Positions 1 through 5,034 of a stretch of DNA of 5,034 bases are shown here, piece by piece. This DNA comes from Thermoleophilia bacterium. Lineage in GTDB: Bacteria > Actinomycetota > Thermoleophilia > Gaiellales > Gaiellaceae. The translations under genes and the position numbers were made by a program. The DNA lies in contig JAOUEK010000187.1 of assembly GCA_029858755.1 (NCBI GenBank), positions 1-5,034 of the forward strand. The letters are read 5' to 3'. The notes under the pieces are model-generated. The model did not search any database, had not been told where the DNA came from, and worked only from the letters and a program-made list of their open reading frames with translations. Positions within the stretch are counted from its first letter, which is position 1, and every line of letters begins with the position of its first letter.

Positions 1-689
1 ACGCGCTCGACGAAGCGCCGCGTGGTGGAGCGCAACGCGAGCTCCGGGTCGACGTTGAGGAAGCGTGCGACGTTGACCACCGTGAACAGGACGTCTCCGA
101 GCTCGCCTTCGACATGGGCGTCCGGCTCGGTCTCCGGCGCGGGCCGCCCCGCGCGGGCGGCCTCGTGGCCGAGCTCGTCGAGCTCCTCGTGCAGCTTCTG
201 GAGCGGCCCGTCGAGGTCGGGCCAGTCGTACCCGACCGCGGCGGCCCGCCGTTGGGCCTTGCGAGCGTGGAGGAGCGCGGGCAGCGAGCCCGGGACGTCG
301 TGGAAGATGCCCTCGCGCCCCTCCTGCTCGGTCTTGATCGCCTCCCAGCGGCGGCGGACGCGGGCTGGGGTGCGCGCCTCCGCGTCGCCGAACACGTGCG
401 GGTGGCGCCGCACGAGCTTGGCGTGGACGGCGCGTGCGACCTGCTCGAGGTCGCCTGCGCCGTCCTCCTCGAGCAGGGTGGCCAGGAAGTAGACCTGGAA
501 GAGCAGGTCGCCGAGCTCGTCGACGAGCTTGTGCCGGTCGTCGGCGAGCGCCGCATCCGCGACCTCGTACGCCTCCTCGACCGTGTGCGGGACGATCGTG
601 CGGGCCGTCTGCTCGCGGTCCCACGGGCATTCGCGCCGGAGCCGTCGCGTCAGCTCCTGCAGGTCGAGGAGCGCGTCCGCGAGGCCCAC
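1..689 (-). CDS. mazG: MazG nucleoside triphosphate pyrophosphohydrolase (C-terminus cut by window edge)
   Basis: MazG hydrolyses nucleoside triphosphates to monophosphate and pyrophosphate in the cytoplasm, clearing abnormal or excess nucleotides. I translated 229 residues from a GTG at 689. Both tandem MazG domains are visible. The first has CPWDREQT at 21-28, EEAYE at 38-42 and ELGDLLF at 58-64; these EExxE and ExxD acidic residues bind the catalytic magnesium ions. The RRHPHVFGD signature lies near 100. The second domain carries EELDE at 168-172 and ELGDVLF at 196-202, so its metal ligands also look intact. The frame is still open at base 1; compared with the 263-residue E. coli protein about 30-40 residues are missing. 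GTG 689 fits the family N-terminus (about 20 residues before CPWD) and lies 17 bases after the stop of the upstream lipoprotein gene, so co-transcription is likely. There is no clear Shine-Dalgarno sequence ahead of it. Family assignment is very secure; the exact start is less so. Confidence 0.95.
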   Translation of the reverse strand, partial: MGLADALLDLQELTRRLRRECPWDREQTARTIVPHTVEEAYEVADAALADDRHKLVDELGDLLFQVYFLATLLEEDGAGDLEQVARAVHAKLVRRHPHVFGDAEARTPARVRRRWEAIKTEQEGREGIFHDVPGSLPALLHARKAQRRAAAVGYDWPDLDGPLQKLHEELDELGHEAARAGRPAPETEPDAHVEGELGDVLFTVVNVARFLNVDPELALRSTTRRFVER

Positions 690-700
690 GACGGGTCGCG

Positions 701-716
701 CGGCGGCTAGCCGCCG
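701..716 (-). other. Perfect 16-base palindrome over the lipoprotein stop codon, upstream of mazG
   Basis: The sequence CGGCGGCTAGCCGCCG is its own reverse complement and contains the TAG stop (709-707) of the isomerase gene. In the transcript it could form a six-pair all-GC stem with a CUAG loop, ending 11 bases before the GTG of mazG. No T-run follows, so it does not look like an intrinsic terminator. It could instead slow ribosomes or RNA decay, or affect mazG initiation. The structure is read directly from the sequence; any role is inference, and the GC-rich Gly codons before the stop make part of it likely by chance. Confidence 0.4.
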
Positions 717-1717
717 GTGCCGGTGCCGGTGGCGCCGGTGTCGGGCGGCGCGTAGCCGGTGGCGTAGGTCGTCTTGCCCTCGTACGCCTTGGCCAGCTCG
801 TTGGCCCAGTTCGTCACCGCGTCGTTCTGCTTGGTCTGCTCGAGCTGGGACTTGATCTGCGCCTTTGCCTCGGCGAGCGGTGTCACCTTGCCGGGCTTGA
901 CCGGGCCGATCGGCTCGATCAGGTGGTAGCCGTACTCGGTCTTCACCGGGCGGGAGAGCACGCCGACCTTGAGCAGGAAGGCGGTCTTGTCGAACGCCTC
1001 GACGGTCTGACCCTGCGCGATCGTCAGCTTGCCGCCGTTGTCCTTCGAGCCGGGATCCTCGGAGTACTTCTTCGCGAGCGCGGCGAAGTCGGCTCCGCCC
1101 TCGAGCTCCGCGTAGATCTTGTCGGCCTCGACCTTCGTCTTGACCAGGATGTGGCGCACCTCGCGTGTCTCGGGCACCGTGAACTGGGCCTTGTTCGCCG
1201 CGTAGTACTCGGAGATGTCGGCGTCCGTGACCGCCGTGTCACCGGAGACCTCCTTGACGAGCTTCTCGGAGAGGAGCTGCGACCTGATCTCCGCCCTGAC
1301 CTCGTCCTCCGTGTAGCCCTGCTCCTCGAGCGCCTTCTGCCACTGCTCGTCGTCGCCGTCGAAGCTCTGCTTCTTGACGTCGGCGATGCGCTCGTCGATC
1401 TCGGCGTCGGCGACGGTGACACCCATCTTCTCGGCTTCGAGGTCGTACTCGACGCGCTGCACGAGGTACGCGACGGCCTGCGTCTGCAGCGACTGGTACT
1501 CGGGCGTTCCCGCCTTGGGGAAATCGCGCTGCTGCTGCTCGTAGGACAGCTTCGCGCGTGTGAGCAGCGAGTCGAGCTCTGCCTTCGTGACCGTGACCCC
1601 GTCGACGACCGCGACCGCGCCGGTCGGCAGCTCGTCGTCGTTGCCGCCGCACCCCGCCGCGACGAGCACAGCGGTGAGCGCGAGCAGGGCGAGAGTGAGG
1701 CGGGTGGCGTGTCTCAT
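707..1717 (-). CDS. Lipoprotein parvulin-type peptidyl-prolyl isomerase (PrsA/SurA-like foldase)
   Basis: This 336-residue protein is predicted to be an extracytoplasmic, membrane-anchored foldase that catalyses cis-trans isomerisation of X-Pro bonds in secreted proteins. The N-terminus has a short basic region (MRHATR), a hydrophobic core and a lipobox ending VAAGC, so Cys23 should be lipidated. Residues 34-165 are a mostly helical, charged region with the SurA-N-like opening 'AVVDGVTVTKAEL'. The parvulin domain spans about 183-270: VRHILV with His189, DFAALAKKYSEDP at 210-222, GG at 228-229, the AFDKTAF segment at 241-247 and EYGYHLI at 261-267 with His265. These conserved family positions are present, so it may be active. 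The tail from about 322 is Gly/Thr/Pro-rich low complexity (GATGTGTGG). The ATG at 1717 gives an ideal signal peptide, but no strong Shine-Dalgarno sequence precedes it. It lies 137 bases after mfd and 17 bases before mazG. PrsA in Firmicutes is the closest functional analogue; I give no symbol because orthology is not certain. Confidence 0.93.
   Translation of the reverse strand: MRHATRLTLALLALTAVLVAAGCGGNDDELPTGAVAVVDGVTVTKAELDSLLTRAKLSYEQQQRDFPKAGTPEYQSLQTQAVAYLVQRVEYDLEAEKMGVTVADAEIDERIADVKKQSFDGDDEQWQKALEEQGYTEDEVRAEIRSQLLSEKLVKEVSGDTAVTDADISEYYAANKAQFTVPETREVRHILVKTKVEADKIYAELEGGADFAALAKKYSEDPGSKDNGGKLTIAQGQTVEAFDKTAFLLKVGVLSRPVKTEYGYHLIEPIGPVKPGKVTPLAEAKAQIKSQLEQTKQNDAVTNWANELAKAYEGKTTYATGYAPPDTGATGTGTGG
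714..731 (-). repeat. Three tandem CCGGTG hexamers encoding the Gly-Thr tail
   Basis: Three perfect copies of CCGGTG (CACCGG on the coding strand) stand in a row, with a fourth copy at 735-740 after three intervening bases. In frame they encode the final GTGTGG of the lipoprotein isomerase. A hexamer repeat can gain or lose copies without shifting the frame, so the tail length may vary between strains. That variability is inference. Confidence 0.6.
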
Positions 1718-1748
1718 GAGGGTGGGATCGTGTGAGGGTGGGATCGTG
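1717..1748 (-). repeat. Perfect 16-base tandem duplication in the leader of the isomerase gene
   Basis: The unit TGAGGGTGGGATCGTG (plus strand) occurs twice with no gap and no mismatch, at 1717-1732 and 1733-1748. On the coding strand each copy reads CACGATCCCACCCTCA, and the final A of the second copy is the A of the ATG start codon. The copies therefore occupy the bases where a ribosome binding site would normally lie, and neither contains a GGAGG-like motif. It may be a recent slippage duplication or a pair of protein or RNA binding sites; the sequence alone cannot separate these. Confidence 0.75.
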
Positions 1749-1772
1749 CTGGCGTCGACGTGCGACGGTCTC

Positions 1773-1778
1773 TTTATA
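1773..1778 (-). promoter_or_regulatory. Candidate -10 box for the isomerase-mazG transcript
   Basis: TATAAA on the minus strand is a six-base AT run in an otherwise very GC-rich region and lies in the only non-coding gap, 56 bases upstream of the ATG at 1717. It matches the -10 consensus (TATAAT) in five of six positions. No convincing -35 hexamer stands 16-18 bases upstream. The box is flanked by a short inverted repeat, GTCT (1781-1778) and AGAC (1771-1768). If used, it would give a leader of roughly 45-50 bases that includes the tandem duplication. This is a motif match only. Confidence 0.35.
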
Positions 1779-1831
1779 GACGGCTGTCGGTTCAGGTGCT
1801 GTTACGAGATGTGCGTTGTTCGCCGCGGCGC

Positions 1832-1859
1832 CCTGACAGGTGAAAGGCCGCGCGTCAGG
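1832..1859 (-). other. Inverted repeat spanning the mfd stop codon
   Basis: On the coding strand CCTGAC (1859-1854, including the TGA stop) is matched by its reverse complement GTCAGG (1837-1832) sixteen bases further on. A neighbouring 10-base palindrome, CGCCGCGGCG, lies at 1821-1830. Together they could form weak secondary structure after mfd. There is no T-tract, so I do not call an intrinsic terminator; whether mfd reads through into the isomerase gene remains open. Confidence 0.25.
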
Positions 1860-4800
1860 CGGCCCGCCGGGCCTCAACGATAGCAGCGGCGAGCAAGAGC
1901 GCCCCGTCCAGGCCCTCGCTGCGGACGGTGACCTCGCGCTTCGCGGACGCGTAGACGGCGGTGTCGACGCGGGCGCGCAGCGCCCGCACCTCGGCGGAGC
2001 CGAGCGCGACGGGCCCGATCGTGGCCCGTCCGCCGCGCACGACGAGGTAGTCGGCGCCGGCGGCGGCGACGCCGAGCCTGGCCTCCTGGATCGCGAACAG
2101 CGCCGCGACCGGCTGCGGGAGCGGCCCGTAGCGGTCCTCGGTCGCGGCGCGCAGCTCGCGCAGCTCGTCCTCGTGCTCGACGAGGGCGAGCCGCCGATGG
2201 AGGTCGATCTTGAGCGCCTCGGACCCGATGTACGAGGCGGGCACGTACGCGTCGACCCGCGCGTCGACGCGGATCGGCCTCGCCACCGGCCGGGCCTCGC
2301 CCGCGAGCTCGGCGACCGCGTCGGCGAGCATCTCCACGTACAGCTCGAAACCGATGGCCGCGACGTGGCCGGACTGCTCGGCGCCGAGCAGGTCGCCGGC
2401 GCCGCGGATCTCCAGGTCGCGCATGGCGATGCGGAATCCGGCGCCGAGCTCGGTGTGGTCGGCGAGCGTGGCGAGGCGCGAGCGTGCCTCGGACGTCAGC
2501 TCGTCCGCGGAGGGGTAGAAGAGGTAGGCGTGTGCGGTGACGTCGGAGCGGCCGACGCGACCCCTGATCTGGTACAGCTGCGCGAGCCCGAGGGTGTCGG
2601 CCCGCTCCACGAGGAGCGTGTTCGCCTGGGGGATGTCGATCCCGGACTCGATGATCGTGGTGGAGACGAGCACGTCGGCGTCGCCGGCGAGGAACGCGTG
2701 CATTCGGTCCTCGAGCTCGCGCTCCGACATCTGGCCGTGCGCGACGAGCACCCGCAGCCCCGGGCACAGCTGACGCACCTTGTCGGCGGCCTCGTCGATC
2801 GTCTCCACGCGGTTGTGGAGGTAGAAGGACTGGCCGCCCCTGGCGTGCTCGCGCTCGAGCGCGATGCGGATCTGCTCGTCGTCGATCTCGCCGACCGTGG
2901 TGCGGATCGGGCGTCGCCCCTCCGGGGGCGTCTCGATGATCGAGATGTCCCGCAGCCCCGAGAGGGACATGTGCAGGGTCCTGGGGATGGGGGTGGCGGA
3001 GAGCGCGAGCACGTCGACCTCGAGCCGCAGCGCGCGGAGCAGCTCTTTCTGGGCAACGCCGAAGCGCTGCTCCTCGTCGACGACGACGAGGCCGAGGTCC
3101 TTGGGGATCACGTCGCGGGAGAGGACGCGATGGGTGCCGACGAGGACGTCGACCTTGCCCTCGGCGAAGTCGCGTAGCGACTGCTTGACCTGTGCAGGCC
3201 GCCGGAACCGCGAGACCATCTCCACGTTGACCGGGAAGTCCCGGTACCGGTCGCGGAACGTGTTCCAGTGCTGCTCGGCGAGGATCGTCGTGGGACAGAG
3301 CACGAGCGCCTGCTTGCCGTTGGCGACCACGGCGAACGCGGCGCGCACGGCGACCTCGGTCTTGCCGAAGCCGACGTCGCCGCAGACGAGGCGATCCATC
3401 GGGTGTGGGGCTTCGAGATCCTCGGCGACCGCTTCGATCGCGCGCGCTTGATCGTCGGTCTCGCGGTACGGGAACGACGCCTCGAGCTGCTCGAGCCACT
3501 CGCCCGAGAGGTCGTAGGCGACGCCTTGCGCGCGGCGGCGCTGCGCGTACAGCCGCAGGAGCTCCCCCGCCAGCTCGCGCACGGAGGCCCGGGCGCGCGA
3601 CCGGAGCGTCTGCCACGCCTTGCCGCCGAGCTTGGAGAGGGCGGGGGCGTGCCCGTCGGCGCCGACGTAGCGGGAGAGCTTGCCGATCTGCTCGTGCGGG
3701 ACGTACAGCCGGTCGTCGCCCTTGAAGGCGAGGAACAGGTAGTCGCGCGTGACCCCGGCGACGTCCTTCGTCTCGAACCCGAGCAGCTTGCCGATGCCGT
3801 GGTCCTCGTGGACGACGATGTCACCGATGCGGAGCTCGGCGAACGAGGCGAGGGCGCGGCCGAGGCGCGCGTCGGCGCGCGGCGGCCGTTTGCGGAAGAC
3901 CTGTGTGTCGGGGAGCAGCGCGAGCGAGAGCTCGCGCGAGACGAAGCCGCGCCGTACCGGGGCGACCGCGAATCGCGTCGCGGGCTCACGCGGGAGCGCC
4001 TCCCCGGCGTCGATCAGGGGAGCTTCGACCCGTCGCAGCAGCGCCTGCTGGCGCAGCGCCTCGCCGCGGTGGGCGAAGGCGACGACGACGCGCAGACCGG
4101 AGCGGGTGAGCGCGCCGAGCTCTTTCTCCGCCTCGGCGAGCCCACGGACGGCAAGCGCCGGTCGCTGCGCCTCGAAGGCGAAGGCCTGGCCGCGTGGGAA
4201 GGAGTCGAGCTCGGCGGCCGCGTCGAGAGGTACCGGCGTCAGCCCCTCTTCCTCCCAGACGGCGCGGGCCTCGTCGGGCCGCCATACGATGTCCGGCGTC
4301 CGTGCGATCGCAGGTACGAGGTCGGTCGGCACGCGCTGCGGGGTCTTGTCGTCGTCCGGGAGCGCCGGCTCCACGAGGTCGGCCCGCCGCTCCGCCGCCG
4401 GGTAGACGGTCACCTCCTCGACGGTGCGCAGCGCCCTCTGGGTGAACGGCGAGAAGGCCCGTATCTGCTCGATCTCGTCACCGAACAGCTCGACGCGCAG
4501 CGGCTCGCGCCCCGTGCTCGGGAACACGTCCACGATGCCGCCGCGGACGGCGAACTGGCCGCGCTCCTCGACGCGATCGACGCGATCGTAGCCACCGATC
4601 GCGAGCAAGTCGGCGAGGCGGTCGAGCCCCGGCTCCTCACCGGGACGCAGCACCAGGGTCGCCGGGCGCGCGGCCGGCGGCGGCATGCCCTCGGCGAGCG
4701 CCGAGGCAGACGCGCAGACGAGCCCGCCGGCGGCGAGGACATCGAGCGCGCGGAAGCGCTCGCCGACGAGGTGCGGCGGCGGTTCGATGCCCGCCCCGAA

Positions 4801-5034
4801 GTGGACGCCCCGGCCGGGGAGGAGCGCGACCCGGCTGCTGCCTAGAAACCAGGCGGCACCGTCGGCGGCGTCGCGGGCGTCGGCGTCCTCCGGGAGCACG
4901 ACGAGCAGCTCCCGATCCAGGTCGACGTGGAGGGCGGCGAGCAGGAGCGGCAGGAGCGGCTCGGACACGCGCGCCCGTGCGGGCAGCGCGCGGACGAACC
5001 CCTGGAAGCGCTCGCTGCGCTGCAGCTCGGAGAC
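1855..5034 (-). CDS. mfd: Transcription-repair coupling factor Mfd (N-terminal end beyond window)
   Basis: Mfd is a cytoplasmic ATP-driven DNA translocase that pushes RNA polymerase stalled at lesions off DNA and recruits UvrA for nucleotide excision repair. 1059 residues are visible. The frame stays open and family-like to the window edge (SERFQGFVRALPARARVSEP), so the GTG at 4968 is probably internal and the true start lies off the window. Numbering from that GTG: the UvrB-like module occupies about 1-195, with FAVRGGIVDVFP at 139-150 and FGDEIEQIRAFSPFTQR at 162-178. The RNA-polymerase-interacting domain spans about 378-435 (RIGDIVVHEDHGIGKL, LYVPHEQ). The motor has Walker A GDVGFGKT at 530-537, PTTILAEQHW at 559-568, DEEQ at 631-634, SATPIPRTL at 657-665, the motif V region STTIIESGIDIP at 769-780 and QIRGRVGRS at 800-808. 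The TRG region is RGAGDLLGAEQSG at 855-867, followed by the C-terminal autoinhibitory domain. All motor motifs look intact. The segment between the UvrB-like module and the polymerase-binding domain seems about 70 residues shorter than in E. coli. Confidence 0.98.
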   Translation of the reverse strand, partial: VSELQRSERFQGFVRALPARARVSEPLLPLLLAALHVDLDRELLVVLPEDADARDAADGAAWFLGSSRVALLPGRGVHFGAGIEPPPHLVGERFRALDVLAAGGLVCASASALAEGMPPPAARPATLVLRPGEEPGLDRLADLLAIGGYDRVDRVEERGQFAVRGGIVDVFPSTGREPLRVELFGDEIEQIRAFSPFTQRALRTVEEVTVYPAAERRADLVEPALPDDDKTPQRVPTDLVPAIARTPDIVWRPDEARAVWEEEGLTPVPLDAAAELDSFPRGQAFAFEAQRPALAVRGLAEAEKELGALTRSGLRVVVAFAHRGEALRQQALLRRVEAPLIDAGEALPREPATRFAVAPVRRGFVSRELSLALLPDTQVFRKRPPRADARLGRALASFAELRIGDIVVHEDHGIGKLLGFETKDVAGVTRDYLFLAFKGDDRLYVPHEQIGKLSRYVGADGHAPALSKLGGKAWQTLRSRARASVRELAGELLRLYAQRRRAQGVAYDLSGEWLEQLEASFPYRETDDQARAIEAVAEDLEAPHPMDRLVCGDVGFGKTEVAVRAAFAVVANGKQALVLCPTTILAEQHWNTFRDRYRDFPVNVEMVSRFRRPAQVKQSLRDFAEGKVDVLVGTHRVLSRDVIPKDLGLVVVDEEQRFGVAQKELLRALRLEVDVLALSATPIPRTLHMSLSGLRDISIIETPPEGRRPIRTTVGEIDDEQIRIALEREHARGGQSFYLHNRVETIDEAADKVRQLCPGLRVLVAHGQMSERELEDRMHAFLAGDADVLVSTTIIESGIDIPQANTLLVERADTLGLAQLYQIRGRVGRSDVTAHAYLFYPSADELTSEARSRLATLADHTELGAGFRIAMRDLEIRGAGDLLGAEQSGHVAAIGFELYVEMLADAVAELAGEARPVARPIRVDARVDAYVPASYIGSEALKIDLHRRLALVEHEDELRELRAATEDRYGPLPQPVAALFAIQEARLGVAAAGADYLVVRGGRATIGPVALGSAEVRALRARVDTAVYASAKREVTVRSEGLDGALLLAAAIVEARRAA

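Noticed and set aside
434..1735. Open frame on the plus strand (433 codons) opposite mazG and the isomerase gene
   Set aside because: It covers two confidently assigned genes and their junction on the other strand and reads as a low-complexity Arg/Leu/Gly/Val sequence.
1753..1760. CGTCGACG palindrome in the leader as an operator
   Set aside because: It is only eight bases long, made of common GC-rich words, with no second copy or spacing to support a binding site.
1821..1859. Intrinsic terminator after mfd
   Set aside because: Inverted repeats are present, but the stem is short, the loop is long and no T-tract follows.
1840..3177. Long open frame on the plus strand (445 codons) opposite the 3' half of mfd
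   Set aside because: It is antisense to conserved Mfd motor motifs, has biased composition rich in Arg, Gly, Asp and Val, and shows no recognisable domain. Such frames are expected by chance opposite a high-GC gene.
4569..4588. Nine-base tandem repeat (CGACGCGAT twice) inside mfd
   Set aside because: It encodes the repeated DRV of the conserved YDRVDRVEE segment, so normal coding constraint in a GC-rich gene explains it.
3268..4845. Long open frame on the plus strand (525 codons) opposite the 5' half of mfd
   Set aside because: It has the same shadow composition, no domain, and lies fully inside the confident mfd gene on the other strand.
4966..4968. GTG as the start codon of mfd
   Set aside because: The frame remains open upstream to the window edge and the 22 extra residues resemble normal Mfd N-terminal sequence, so the true start is most likely outside the window.

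Overview
The window is a compact stretch of high-GC chromosome, and every gene I can support lies on the minus strand. Reading in the direction of transcription, from high to low coordinates, the order is: the transcription-repair coupling factor gene mfd (its 5' end is off the window), a 137-base gap, a lipoprotein with a parvulin-type peptidyl-prolyl isomerase domain, and mazG (its 3' end is off the window). The high GC, GC-rich third codon positions, GTG start for mazG and lipobox style ending in AAGC all suggest Actinomycetota. The protein style and gene order look like the class Thermoleophilia (Gaiellales/Solirubrobacterales). That class-level placement is inference, not proof.

Layout. 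Positions 5034-1855 hold almost all of mfd: 1059 visible residues with the UvrB-like module, the RNA-polymerase-interacting domain, the complete superfamily 2 translocase motor, the TRG motif and the C-terminal domain. Positions 1854-1718 are non-coding. They hold a short AT-rich element that could be a -10 box, and a perfect 16-base tandem duplication ending at the start codon of the next gene. Positions 1717-707 encode a 336-residue lipoprotein foldase of the PrsA/SurA type. Positions 689-1 encode 229 residues of MazG, starting 17 bases after the lipoprotein stop. A perfect 16-base palindrome sits over that stop codon.

How the genes fit together. Mfd removes stalled RNA polymerase from DNA damage and recruits UvrA. 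MazG hydrolyses non-canonical or excess nucleoside triphosphates, so both protect nucleic-acid quality. The lipoprotein isomerase acts outside the membrane on secreted proteins and has no obvious biochemical link to its neighbours. The mfd-mazG neighbourhood is known from Bacillus and Mycobacterium, so this is mainly a conserved housekeeping block. The lipoprotein and mazG are probably co-transcribed. I found no RNA genes, mobile elements, CRISPR array or phage genes. I also found no evidence for an undescribed system. The points worth checking are a shortened N-terminal half of Mfd, the tandem leader duplication and the hairpin between the lipoprotein gene and mazG.
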